DNA of 64,000 nucleotides from Pyrocephalus nanus (GCA_038380795.1 CM076267.1:14863501-14927500), one strand, 5' to 3'; numbered from the stretch's first letter, positions 39,001 to 49,971 are shown. A program made the numbers and translations. The notes: generated from the letters alone by a model not told the origin.

Positions 39001-42000
39001 TACTAGGCAGGGGGCTGAAGAGGCTTTTTGCCTCTGCCTGGAACAGGAATGGGGCTGAGATTCGCAGTGGTTATTTCAAATGCTTATTTCAATATGCTAA
39101 TGACCAGCCATTCAACAGTACTAACCACTCACTGACCTTACCTAGGGCCCAAGAATGTGTGTTCATCCAGACTGAGTAGTTTAGAATCATCTTAGCTCTA
39201 GAAAAGTCCTGAACATGGCAGGTGCCTTGATGATGAAGACATTACATTACATGTGCATGAAATCCAGACATGGATCTCATTGGTTATGCACAAGAGGCTA
39301 GTGAGCTGTGGGGCTAGAGACCAGCCCCAAGGCTTTGCTCCTCTTCAGTCTTACCCTGATCTCTAGATTGGCTTAAGATGTGAAGTGTGAATTTTACTTT
39401 CATAAGTGTTATCATTAATTGTACTGACACTAAGTATTCTTAATAACCACATGGCTTTACAATCACTCATTAAACTTTAGTTCCTTGTCTTGCTGATGTC
39501 CTGCAGCAAGGAGTTCCACAGCCTTATTACATATCACATGGAAATGTATGCCCTAATATGAATTGTAAGTTGTCTTCCCTTCCAATTCCCTTGAAGGTCT
39601 CCATGTTCTCATATTAAGGAGTTGGTGTCCCAAAAGTCTACAGGGAACAATGGTGGGAAGGATAGTCTATTTTCAAGCATTTTTATCAAATACTGAGCTA
39701 AGTTCAAGCCTGCAAGCAAAAGAGTCCACAGACTGGTCTCTCTGATCCTCCTTAGCCAACCAAATCTATCTGCACTGACTTTTCAAATCTCCATCTTTAC
39801 AGCATCTTTCCCCAGAGCAGAGAAATAGAGAAATGAAGACTGAAACTGATAGGTAAGAAAAGATGTACACACACACTAGCTGACAATCTAACAGGCAATC
39901 CTTGAGACATACAGATTTCCAAATTATCTCAGTTTTATTTAAGAATGCTTTTGTATTTATTTTCAGCACCGCTAGCACCGTTTCTGAGATCCCAAACTCC
40001 ACAGGACTGCTAACTCCTTGTGACATGGGCAAACAGTTTATCTGCTGATGTGAAGGGACTTTTCATCCGTGTTTTTTCCTGCTCATCTTCATGACTTGCT
40101 CTCAGCTTGGAACTGCACCAAATACTGTGAAACATTTGTGAGAGCAGAGCTCATCTTTGTTTCTTTCTCTTGCAGAACATTGTCAGAGATCCAGGAAAGC
40201 AGACAAAATTCTGCAAACACTGAGCATTACCCAAAACAGAAGAAAATACTCCAGCATTTTTCTTTCTCACATTCTCCCCAGAGCTTTGCCTTTCAATCCG
40301 GACTCTCAGAATTTCCTGACACAACGGTGCAGGATGTTCAGTCATTGAAACCTTTGAAAATGCCAAGCAAGTCCCCGAAAGGCAATGCCATTACCAAGTG
40401 CAGAGTTCAGTCTCTCAGCTTTCATGATGTTAAGCTCTCATGTTCAACGAAAGCAGTTGCCTTTTTCAACTGCCAGACCTGAGCAGAGCTTGCTGGTCGT
40501 GCCCTCAAATGGGAGCCCAGATGCTGTGATCCCCTGGTCACCAGATCCACTCTTTCTTGTCTGCAACTCGCGTTTCTCTCGAGTAACATGCAAGCATCAG
40601 AACAGTTTCACAATAATGAGCTGCTCTCCTTCCTACAGTCCTCAGCACATTTTTAAATGAAAGAATCAGCTTACCCATAAGAGCCACAAACAAACACAAG
40701 GAGCTTAAGATATAAGCAATTCAGTAGCCTGAAATATCATGCATGTTGGGCAATCATAAATTTAAAGTGAAAATCCCTACTGATTTTGTCTTGCATTAGA
40801 TATTAAGTAAAACCTACTGCAAAGCCAGATTACTAAGAAACCTTTTTGGCTGTTGTTTTGGTTGGGTTTTTTTAATATCAAAATAGGATTAAAACTTCTT
40901 TTGGAGATTCACTGTCATTTTATCTGGGTAAATAAGCTTAGAGTGCCTAACAGTCAATTTATAATGATGGCTTTTGTTCTTGGTACCGTGATGCAGCCCT
41001 GCAGATTTGCCCACAGCTGCAGCAGTTTCAGATGGTTTTGACAGGTAAATAAAACACTGTTTATATCTGTCATTGTCATTAATCTACAGAGTAAAGAACT
41101 AGCAATTATATTTTGTTTCCAAGCAGATAAATTTTCATGATGGTCTTGGCAGAGGTGGTATAAAATAATGTGCATCTATGACTTTCATAGTTGCGAGAGT
41201 TCAAAACATGAAGAGTCTTTGCTCAGCTGTTGAGCAAATAAAGACTAAACCAGAAGTAACCACCATAATAACAAAGAAAAGGAATTTGGGAACTAGCCCT
41301 GTTGGATTTTTATTGACATAAGGGCCAAGTAAACCAAATTGCAGGTCTTGACATCATCTGCATGGATTCAGCACTCAGTTATTCTGAAATATACTTCCAG
41401 GAAGCTGTGTCAGGATCTGGGGATCTGGCTGTGCTTTAAAACCCCATGATTTGGGCCTCCATAATGATTTGCATTTCCCAGCTGCTGCAAGGCAAAGGAT
41501 TTCAGATACTCCTCAAGCTATGCTGGTGAAGAGAAAATTATTTACAAAATAAGGTAAAGCTCAAGGATGAGTGGCAGAATCCAGCTGTAAGTGTCTTATT
41601 ATATTGATCAGAAACTCTGAGAAAGCAAAAACAAGAGAAATCCTGGTGAAACTCTATTAGATGCCAGTCACGTCTGCTCAGCTTCTCACTCAGGTAGGCT
41701 GGCAGATGGTCAGCAAATAGTCTCACTTTTACAATGCAACCTACACTGTTTTTCAGTGTGAAAATTAGCATCCAATTATTTTCAAGCACTAATGTTCTCC
41801 AAGGAAGCAAGCTACCTTTATTTTAATTCTGCCTAGGTTCTATTTGCTCTGACACGTAAGCCAATCTTGCAGGTGCTACGTCTCATGTACACAGGCAGAA
41901 TGGCAAGCCAGGGAAGAGTACTAGAAATGTGGAATAATGCAAATTCTCAGGGAGTGAATTGCATGGCTTCCAACTTTTAGAAGAGACGTGAAGAAGACAA

Positions 42001-43369
42001 ATAAGTGAGGAGGACATATGATATCTCCAAAAAGGAATTATTTTTCCCATCCCCATCGAAAAGCCTATGGTCAAAACTGTCTCAGCTATCAGGTGCATAA
42101 ACCATTAGAGAAGGGTACTGAGCACTGAGCTGTGACCTATGGGACCCTTGGTACGACACATGCAGCAAGGCTGTGAATATGGGGATGGGTTGGTGGCAGG
42201 CCCAGCTTCTCCCAAAGAAGAATGGAAGCCCATTCCGCACCTCCCAGCCCCCACCACCACCATCCTCGGACCAAGAAAAGGGAAGGTATGATCACTGCAT
42301 TACACATATAGGTAGCTCTGGGAAAGGCAGGATGTGTGCCAGAGCATGGCCACTCTCAGGTGAGAACTGGCTTTCCTTAGAGCACACAGGTCCATGAAGG
42401 GGAAAGAAGACATGGGGCAAACCCCATTCTGCTCAAGATTTCAATGTATTACCTTACATGCCATATTCTGTGCCCAAAATGGAAATAGTATCAATAAAGC
42501 CAAACTTCTTAACCCTTTCCCATGCAAAGATCCCCTCTTAAGACAGTTAATGGGACTGTCCTGAGTAGTAAAGGCTATCAGCATATATGGGCTTGATCCC
42601 ACAAACAGAGGTCTGCAGCCTTCCTTGCCACTTGCAAGCCGTGTCATGTTAGGTACAAATGTCGCTGGATACATCACTATAAGGAAGTTGCCAGCCGGAA
42701 AATATATGAGCTGCTTTAAATTTTCATTAAATATGGAGAATAATGCCCCAAGGTGGCATCTGATGTTCTAGCGTGGTTGCATTTATTTCATTCCCCTGTG
42801 TGGTGTAGGGAAACTTGACTGGCCTAACCTCAGTCTGTTCCAAAGAGCATCTCAAGGCTGCAGCTTCAACAGCTACAGTTGTAACCAGCCGGTTTCCTCC
42901 TCCAGCTAGTGCAACTGCGAGCACGGGAGCAGTGGAGCACCTGCAGAGCTCCTACCAGCCGTCCCCTGGGAACCACTGACGTGGGGCTGTCTCCTTCCAC
43001 GTGTCTTTGTACAGACTGAAGCTGCATTTTTAAAAGCAAACAGCACATTAAACTCATCCTTTGCATCACTTCTGGTATCACTGCAGCTGGGTACCCACAA
43101 AGCAGTGAAAAGCCCCCCTCGCTGAGCTCCACTCTGCTTCGTGAAGGCGTCAGCGCGTCCCTCCCATGCCACAGCTGTACAGCTCTAAGGCTGGGCATGG
43201 GTTCCCGGGGCAGGGCTGCCAGGCAGCAGAGAGGGATGGAGCAGGCCTCCACCCCACACTTCCCTGGGAAACACTACCGAGGTGCAAAATCCTAAAGCCC
43301 AGGGCCTGGGCAGAGGGCAGAGGCTCCGTGGGTTTCGGGTCCTGCTCCGGGCACCAGTGACACTCCTGC
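36050..43369. other. Intronic sequence without recognised genes
   Basis: Apart from a possible old CR1 remnant near 39.5 kb I see no gene, RNA or repeat I can name. Open frames of 60-137 codons are unrelated to known families. Confidence 0.6.
39505..39618 (-). mobile_element. Possible ancient CR1/L3-type fragment, antisense
   Basis: AGGAGTTCCACAGCCTTATT, CATGGAAATGTATGCCCT and TCCAATTCCCTTGAAGGTC followed by CATGTTCTCATATTA resemble a widespread amniote repeat in which an FFT..V...WN-type ORF end lies on the minus strand. It is strongly diverged. Confidence 0.4.
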
Positions 43370-43449
43370 AAGCAGCAGGCCCCGTATCTCGCAGGCTGGG
43401 GCATCGCTGCCACCGGTCCCCCCCGCCCCGGCGCCCACCGCCCGCGGCC

Positions 43450-43458
43450 GCTCACCTG
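43450..43458 (-). other. MARCHF4: MARCHF4 exon 1 splice donor
   Basis: On the minus strand the exon ends with a CAG codon (43458-43456), followed at once by GTGAGC (43455-43450), a strong donor match. The break falls after Gln153 in phase 0, inside the RING-CH motif where the conserved protein would continue with GELLSPC. Reading through the donor gives low-complexity Gly/Arg sequence unlike the family, which supports the boundary. Confidence 0.9.
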
Positions 43459-43914
43459 CTCGGGTCCCTGGAAGCAGATCCTGCAGAGCGGGGTGCGGAT
43501 GCCGCTGTCGACGCTGCTGCCCAGCGAGTAGCGGTCCTCGGCCTTGCCCTTGCCGAAGTCATCCGAGGAGGTGCTGCTGGGCAGGGAGGCGGGCGGCTCC
43601 CCGGCGGGGCTGCCCCACTCCTCGGCGGCCGGGCTGCCCGCGCCGCCGCCGCCGCCCGCCGCCCGCCAGCCGGGCCCGCGCCCCCCGGGCGGAGCGGCCC
43701 CCGCCGCCGCCTCTGCGCCGCCGGGCATGGGGAGCGGCGGCGGCGGGGAGGGCGGCGGCGGCGCGGGGGGTCTCCGCAGCAGGAAGACCTTCAGGTCATT
43801 GAAGAGCATGCGGCAGCGGCACTTGAGGAGGCCTTGGTTTCGCAACATCTGTCTCGGACGGAGGAGCCCGCAGCAGCAGTAGCAGAAAATGCCCGCGCCG
43901 GGTGGTATTAACAT
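43456..43914 (-). CDS. MARCHF4: MARCHF4 first coding exon (residues 1-153, partial gene)
   Basis: This encodes the N-terminus of MARCHF4, a Golgi/endosomal transmembrane RING-CH E3 ubiquitin ligase known to drive removal of surface proteins such as MHC class I and CD4. The diagnostic block is GLLKCRCRMLFNDLKVFLLR (about residues 28-47), which MARCHF4 has and MARCHF9 and MARCHF11 only resemble. Next come a proline-rich run (about 49-62), a Gly/Ala-rich stretch (66-95), the conserved EDRYSLGSSVDSG region (126-138), and TPLCRICFQGPEQ, supplying the first two RING-CH cysteines (144 and 147). The remaining zinc ligands and both membrane segments lie in exons not seen here. The ATG at 43914 is the first in-frame ATG: the frame stays open upstream to about 44287 but offers only GTG-type starts. 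Its Kozak context is poor (C at -3, T at +4). The next ATG, at residue 23, is also weak, so leaky initiation is possible. The exon is extremely GC-rich. Confidence 0.95.
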
Positions 43915-44116
43915 GTGCCTTTCCTTGGCAGGCGGGCGCGGGGGGGAAAAGAAAAAAGGGGCAGGAGCCGGGCTCCCCGGGGCCGGGGGGCTCCGCGGCG
44001 GCCGCAGTGCCGGGGGGGGGGGGCTGCGCTGGCCGCCGAGGAAGGGACAAAAGCAGAGCCGGAGGGTGAGGGGGCGGAATCCCCGGCAGCCCGCTGCAAC
44101 CCGGCGGGGATAGCCA
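43915..44116 (-). other. MARCHF4: Probable MARCHF4 5' UTR segment next to a possible splice acceptor
   Basis: This is the 202 bp just upstream of the start codon on the minus strand. At its upstream edge the minus strand reads GATTTTTCTTTCAG (AG at 44118-44117), a good polypyrimidine-plus-AG acceptor, so a 5' UTR intron joining this segment to an upstream leader exon is possible. Alternatively the UTR is unspliced. It contains a 12-nt G run (44012-44023). Confidence 0.45.
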
Positions 44117-44720
44117 CTGAAAGAAAAATCCACACCAGAAAAAAACCCGACTCTATGCTGCTTGGGGATCCTTTGCCCCCCTCCACAAGTTTGCTTAGAA
44201 ATCAGCGGGAGGAGGAGGAAATAAATCTCCCACGCCCGAGGGTCCAGGGGCGCAGGCAGCGGACTCGGGAGAAAAGCCCCCGATCAGCTCTCGCAACTCC
44301 TAAGCCTGTAAAAAAGAAGGGTCCACGTCTCCGGTGGGTGTGGGGAGGAGGGAGAATATGGTTCTCTCGACAGTATTTGGCATCTCAAGTAATTTTCCTT
44401 TTTCTTCTATTTTGTAATTTATTTTTCTTTCAATTAAAAAATAAAACCTGATCACACGAATCCTGGTGTGAACCCAGACAAAACAGCAGCTGGTCTGGCT
44501 ATCAAAATGCAAAATTGGTAGCTGTTGTTATTATCAAAATTGCCTCTTTGACAAAAAAGACCTTCACATTGTTTGTGGGAAAACACCCTACGTTTCCAAC
44601 ACTGTACTCCCAGGTGGCTTCAGATTTTACTGTTGCCTTTAAAAGATTTCATTGTAAATATTAAAAGTCCTGAAAGAAATAATTAGCATTCAATGAGCTT
44701 AATCCCAGATGTACTGAGAC

Positions 44721-44780
44721 AAATATATTTTTATATATATAATATATATATCATATATATTTTATATATATTTATATATT
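44721..44780. repeat. TA-rich simple repeat
   Basis: About 60 bp of nearly pure A/T with repeated ATATAT units. It is imperfect and can fold back on itself. It lies about 0.8 kb upstream of the MARCHF4 start codon. Confidence 0.9.
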
Positions 44781-45554
44781 CTGACCTTCTCTATTCCAGC
44801 AGCTGTCTGGACCACACACAAAAAAAATCAGAGCGAAATTGGTGAGGGAAGGCGGCTGTATTATTCCCTAAGCTGTTACCATCCTGGACCAAAAAAACCC
44901 GTCGAAATCGAATCTATTCTTCGCATGTAATTGACCGGGGAAACGTGGATCTTACATGGTCACGTTTCCTTTCCTCCTTTCACAAAACAGGAACGTCATC
45001 AAACGCATTGGCAGCTTGTACAGACCATTGTGGATGGCGAGGCGGCCAGGACGCTATCAGCAATTGCAGGAACCTCCTTTTGATGCATTGGACGAGGCTC
45101 CTTCTTTCTCTCCACCACCGTCCCCACCTTCATTTTCCTCCCCTTCTGTCCTCCTCCTCTGACTGTTGCTCTCTCTCACAGGCATTGACATTCAACCATC
45201 GCAAGTCTGTCGCACTCTCACTGTCAGGAAAAAAAAAAATCGGAGCAGATAATTCTCTTCTTCCTCCTAAAAGGCTCGGATAAAGCACAATGCGCCAGAC
45301 ACATGGGGCAGCATGGCTTATTTTTCGTGCGGCTCCTACCGCTTTGGCAACATCGAGCTGGTGTGTGCGTGTGTGCCTTCCTCCCTCAGCAGCAGCCTCC
45401 TCTCCGCTCTCCCATCCGGCTTGCCGTGATGATGTTGCTGTTGCTATCTCCCTTGGATGCAATGGGGAAGGCAGATTGTTTGCAGTGCGAGCGGGGATTT
45501 GCAGGAAGGGAGGGGTGGAACGTGGCCGCGCTCTCCTCCCTCCCCGGCTCAAAG

Positions 45555-45561
45555 AAAAAAA

Positions 45562-45593
<32 letters not shown>

Positions 45594-45594
45594 A
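45555..45594. repeat. A-rich homopolymer tract (about 40 nt)
   Basis: Forty bases of A interrupted by a single G at 45581. No recognisable retroelement body precedes it, so it is not clearly a poly(A) tail. A transcript in the MARCHF4 direction starting in the upstream CpG island would carry it as a U tract unless it is spliced out. Confidence 0.9.
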
Positions 45595-45639
45595 GGCAAG
45601 AAGAAGCAAAAAGGCGGGGTGAGGAGGGGGAGAATCAAG

Positions 45640-46090
45640 AGAGGAATGGGGCCCTTCCCAGCCTTTGATGCCCCGGGCTGTCGGCTGCCTGCGAGAGCCC
45701 ACGACGCCGGGGAGGAAGGGGAGGAGGGGCGGGGGAAGGGACTGGGCGGGCGCTGCGGCTTCAGCACCACGGGGCGCGGACAGCTCCGCCGGGCGGGGCG
45801 CGGCGGCTCCGCGCTGCGCTGCGCCCCCGGCCCGCGCCCCGCCCGCACCGCGCCCGCGGCGGCCCCGCAGCCCCGCACCGGCCCCGCCGAGCGCGGCACT
45901 GCGGGACGCGGCCCCGCCGCCTCCGGGGAGCCGGAAGGCAGCGAAGCCTCTGCGCCCCGGCGTGTTCCAGGCTGGTTTCCACCTCCCACCGGCCGCTGCG
46001 GGGGACCTGTGAAACACGGGAACTTCCAGAGGCAGGTGGCGCCGGCCGCGCGTTCGGTGATGTGCCGGGCAGTGGTGCCGGCTTCACAGG
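45640..46090. promoter_or_regulatory. Second upstream CpG island, candidate MARCHF4 or divergent promoter
   Basis: CG-dense sequence resumes at about 45640 and stops near 46090. It is rich in GGGCGG/CCGCCC (Sp/KLF-type) boxes, for example near 45727 and 45745, and lacks a TATA box. It lies 1.7-2.2 kb upstream of the MARCHF4 ATG. Long open frames on both strands are alanine-, glycine-, proline- and arginine-rich shadows of the base composition rather than genes. It may be the true MARCHF4 start region, or may drive a divergent non-coding transcript. Confidence 0.55.
45760..45787 (+). promoter_or_regulatory. Candidate bipartite REST/NRSF (RE1) site with widened spacing
   Basis: A perfect left half-site TTCAGCACC (45760-45768) is followed in the same orientation by GGACAGCTCC (45778-45787), one mismatch from the right half-site GGACAGCGCC. 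The half-site starts are 18 bp apart, against 11 bp in the classical element. Widened spacing in about this range is known among non-canonical REST sites. Its location in the upstream CpG island of a brain-expressed gene makes it plausible. Chance occurrence in GC-rich DNA cannot be excluded. Confidence 0.45.
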
Positions 46091-46134
46091 TTCCCAGCAG
46101 GAAGCCGAAATCCCACCAACAAACTTTTGCCTGG

Positions 46135-46430
46135 CAGATTAATTAGTTACAGAGGATTTCATGGTCTAATAGATATGATATTATTTTTTCATTTTACTCC
46201 AGCAGCGTTTGCTGGCTGATAATTTGGTTTTTTTCAGTAGCATGTATTGCAGTAGAAATATGGGTGCCTTGTAGCCCAATGAAGGGTAAATATGACTGAA
46301 CACTATTGCTTAATTAGAAGAGTTTTGCTGCAAGTAACGAATTGATGCCAAGGCCGATAATTTTTACTCAGCCTGCTTGAAAATTTTAAGTAGCAGCTGC
46401 TGGAGGCCATTAGCTTTTCCCTGCAATCAT
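46135..46430. promoter_or_regulatory. Candidate conserved non-coding element beside the upstream CpG island
   Basis: Just beyond the second CpG island lies unique sequence with AGATTAATTAGTTAC, GCTGATAATTTGG, GCTTAATTAGAAG and GCAGCTGCTG (an E-box). The position and motif mix suggest a proximal enhancer. Conservation is untested. Confidence 0.28.
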
Positions 46431-46979
46431 CAGCAGAAGAGGCTTTCTCTACATTGTTCTCCTATATGTGTCCATGCAGACCCATCCAGCCTCTGAATAC
46501 AAGGGGAAACCTTAGGTCCTCACTGGGACTTCATATTTGCCATCCCAGGAGGAACAGTTGACAAAGGTGCTGCGTTTGATGAGGACCAAAAGTATTCAAT
46601 GATAAAGAAGGTCTGAAGGCTTCAAGTGTATGCATTGTGGCTAATGTCAGTGCAATGTCTCAGCTCAGGGACCAGTGAACACTTTCCAGATGTCATGCCT
46701 GGGTCTGACATCATGTCAACATCTTGAAACTTCAGGCTCCTTAATTTGGTTTCTCCATAGGATTTCCTTAAACTTCTGCTTCAGGAGGCCATAGCAGACA
46801 CCAATGCCCAGTCTGGGTTCTCTAGCTGGTCTTGCGCATGAGGTCTTCAATGGCAGTGACCTAAGCATTACCACTGATACAAAATCTCATGTCTCTTAAA
46901 AGTTATGCTGGGCCCTAGACAATTTTTTGAAATTGTTTCCCGTAGAAAAAGACATGACATGCGTAAACCACTGTGTCTT

Positions 46980-47190
46980 GATTAGCAGAGGAATCTATGT
47001 TGTTACCTAATTAAAAAGGGAGCAAAACTGATTATTCACTACAGAAAAATGAAACCAGCACATGCAATTAATTTCCAGGAAATAAATTACACATTGGGAT
47101 GCTCTATAACATTCATCAATGCAGCCTGCTATTCCTCAGAAAAGCTGGGCAGATTTGCCAGTGTGGCTCTCTGCAATACATTTAAGGCTT
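46980..47190. promoter_or_regulatory. Candidate conserved non-coding element
   Basis: Contains CCTAATTAAAAAGG, ACTGATTATTCAC, GCAATTAATTTCC and ATAAATTACAC in about 120 bp of otherwise unique sequence. Inference from motif clustering only. Confidence 0.22.
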
Positions 47191-49934
47191 CTCAGAATTT
47201 CACACGTGTCTAATGGGGTCATTAGAGAAATAATAATGGAAAGAGTATTTTAGAGACTTCCTGAGCATGCGACAGGCTGGCTAGAGGCCGAGTCTCTGTG
47301 TCCATGCTCCCACCAGTCACCCCACCCCTGTTTTTTATTGCTTCCATCTTCTTGTCTTGATGTCACCAACATTTTCAGAATGGTTCCATCAATAACAGAA
47401 TTGGAGAAAAATATATTGTTGTCATCCTTTGCTTGTGTAAAGTATCTTCCATCCTTCCCTCCTGACGATGCCTGGTTTTACAAAAAGGATATGCTCAGGG
47501 TAGAGGAGATCTTTGTGTTACACTCTGGATTTTAATGTATGGGCTTTGTGCCCAGAGAGTTGAATGGCTGATAAGTGTGACAAAATAAATAAAACAAATA
47601 ATAAACCAGGGGTACTCCATATGCTTCCCAGAGATGAGTGGCTACTATTATTCCTGTTTTGGTAAATGGGACAACTGCCAATGTTTTCACACTTGGATGC
47701 AGTATTCAGGCCCCTTGGTATGGATCAAGGCACCTTGCTTAAAATACTCTCACTGGAAGGAGCTGGCCCTAGACACTTTGGCAAGGTCCCAATGAGAGTC
47801 AGGGGCTGTCAGGACACCAGTGCAGCCTTCCTAAATTTGCTCCACAAGGAGCAATGTGCAGCAAATAATGGGCAGCGCCTTCTCCTTTTGCAGGAGGGCC
47901 TGTTTCTGGGAGTTTTGATGCTGTGTCTCTTGAGCCCACTAACAGTCAAGAGGTTAACATAGGAAAGAAACATATAGGAGACATCAGCTCTGGCACACAC
48001 TACCTCTGTCCTCCTCAGGTACAGAAAGAGGAACAAAAAGACATGGATCAATCACCTAAGAGTGGAGAACTGATTCCTCTTGGTTATTTACATCCAAGCT
48101 ACTGACTGGGAAATCAGAAGGGGAGATGCGCAGGCACAGACCTGCAGGCCTAATTGTTGTGGAAGGATTCAGGTTTCAGGCTGCAGGTTGGTCTCACAGC
48201 AGACATTCTAATGCTGCTTTCTAAAGCAGACTGTGGGCCTATTGGCCCTCAGCTACCGCCTCAACAAGGAGGAAGAAAGTATTGCTATTCATGTGCCTCC
48301 GCTTCACCTCTCTGTACAAGTCATTGCTCAGTGCAGAGGGGGTGGAGGAAGGAAGAAAGAGGGTGGCTAGAGCTGCAGCAATACTTGATCCACCTATGTG
48401 GCAGCCTGATATAAAATCATATCAGCAATTTATATTTTTTTTAAATGTTGTTAGGTCAGGGATTTAAAAAAAATGGCAGAAATAGTGGGAGGGCAAATGC
48501 AAGCAGGAAAGCACTGTGCGGACTGCAGCAGAACAGCCTGAACACAGCATACTGGTCATTGTGCACAAGTATGTGATAGACAGACAATATAAATGCTGAT
48601 TTGGACAGTGAGGATCAGGGAGCCAGAAAGCTGCCAGAGAAACATTCCTTTGTGTTTTCCATCTCTCAGGAAGTAAACAGTTACCTAAACCCATTTTCTT
48701 GCCCACCTACTCAGTCAATAGCTGCACTGTGCCTCCCGCTCCACTTACAGCTCCTTAATGGTGCAGAGGAGCTTTGATTGCCGTGGTGTGGGCCCTGTCC
48801 CTCTGGCAAACCATTACTTAAATCCAATACATCGAAGGTTCCTACCACTCTCTCACTGATGGGGAGCTGCTCATCAGCTGAGTACCCTCTGATTGCTTGT
48901 CACAACCAGACTTCCTAGTTTTTTTTCCCGGATGGAGATATTAAATAAATCTCAAGTGATGTAATTATCATAACTCAGTTGAGGAAGCTTGTGGGCAGAT
49001 GGAGCCAGGCGCTGGAGGGAGCTCTGTCACGTTTTCTTTGGTCTTTCTTTCTTTCTGGACAGTTGCAAATGTGCTGGTGCAAGGGATGTTGCTGTTGGGA
49101 AGCCAGGCTGATCAGGTGGGGGTTATGCATCCTCCCAGCATTCAGAAAAAATCCCTATATTGATTGGAATGATCTTCTCGAAGGACATCAGAAATAATTT
49201 CTGGAGTGCTGTGCCTTGGTATATCTGCTGCCTTGGACTCTTGCCTTGGAGCAAAAATCATGGCACTCTGCACATAGGGAGTTCCTGTGCTACTGCTTTT
49301 TCCCCAAGCAAAGACTGAACATCTACTCATTCTCTTCCTGCAAGAATCATGGTCTGTCTCTGAGTTGACAGCAAATTTTTCTACTTCCATGGCAGCTTGC
49401 TCTCTTCAAAGGGAAGTAAAGGATTGGTTCTTTTTTGAAAAATCAGGCATGTCCAGCAACAGGAACCAAAGCAAAGCAGCACAATTGCACATCATTTTAT
49501 TTGTGTTCAGGAAGAAATTTGTGTCTTTGTTTTATTGAGCCTTCTCTACAAGCAGGCTTGAGGCTAGTCAATGTGCAGGAGAATGTGAGTAAGAGGATAC
49601 TATTGCTTATGAGGACAGCCCCCACCTTTCCTCCTTTAGTTGCTGGATTTAAAATTCAAACTTGCAATGCCACAGCAATTCTCTTCAGGACTAGACAACC
49701 TCAAACATGGAGCTTTCCTGGTAACAAGTCCTACACTACCTCCTACAAAAGGAATTCCTTCTCCCCTTGGATGACTAGTCAGAACTGTGACTGGAATAGA
49801 GCAGCTGCAATAGATGGTGTGTTTCAGGATATCTTCAGAAGGCATTTAGCCAAATGTTGAGTTGTTTTAACTATCCAGGAATGTAGTAATTGTCATGAAA
49901 TCCCAAACCTAAAAGAACCTGAAAATTAGACATT

Positions 49935-49971
49935 AAAAAAAAAAAAAAATAAAAAGAGAGAGAGAGAGAAA
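49935..49971. repeat. A-tract followed by (GA)n
   Basis: About 15 A, one T, five A, then seven GA units. It is a compound simple repeat with no retroelement body recognised upstream. Confidence 0.9.

Larger units (their letters stand above)
1..43455 (-). other. MARCHF4: MARCHF4 intron 1 (5' part; continues beyond the window)
   Basis: Everything left of the exon 1 donor is read as intron 1. I looked on the minus strand for the rest of the RING-CH domain (CRCDGSVKC, SCELCYYKY), the membrane segments and the C-terminal exon, and recognised none. The intron should therefore exceed 43 kb here, in keeping with a large first intron in other vertebrates. Reading by eye could miss a short exon. The open frames in this span are short, many start at GTG or TTG, and none resembles a known protein except CR1 remnants. 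Confidence 0.7.
43370..44300. promoter_or_regulatory. MARCHF4: CpG island over MARCHF4 exon 1 and its 5' flank
   Basis: Composition changes abruptly from AT-rich intron to dense G/C with frequent CG dinucleotides, including GCCGCC and GCGGCC runs, from about 43370. It fades by about 44300. The island covers the coding exon and roughly 390 bp upstream. There is no ATG on the minus strand between 43915 and about 44150, as expected for a 5' UTR without upstream ORFs. No TATA box is apparent. The exact transcription start cannot be read from sequence. Confidence 0.8.
44301..45639. other. MARCHF4 upstream flank between two CpG islands
   Basis: This segment holds no supportable ORF. It contains AT-rich sequence with several TAATTA/ATTA motifs near 44640-44700, a TA-rich simple repeat, and a pyrimidine-rich plus strand (45090-45175) that would be GA-rich in a minus-strand transcript. 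GT donors on the minus strand near 44956 and 45180 could pair with the acceptor at 44117, but neither is decisive. Confidence 0.5.

Noticed and set aside
1..43455. Search for MARCHF4 exons 2-4 and for CRISPR, bacterial or viral features
   Set aside because: No RING-CH continuation, membrane-segment exon or C-terminal exon was recognised, and nothing prokaryotic or viral is present in this vertebrate DNA.
43282..43911. Open frames of 112-209 codons on the plus strand opposite MARCHF4 exon 1
   Set aside because: They are antisense shadows of the GC-rich exon, with no family resemblance.
43915..44133. N-terminal extension of MARCHF4 from 44133
   Set aside because: The codon at 44133 is GTG, not ATG, no ATG precedes 43914 in frame, and the translated extension is proline-rich filler with no family match.
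45130..46017. 295-codon open frame on the minus strand (and overlapping frames on the plus strand)
   Set aside because: It is composed of Ala/Gly/Arg/Pro and poly-Phe runs encoded by the CpG island and the A tract. Open frames occur in several phases at once, as expected from GC-rich DNA lacking stop triplets.
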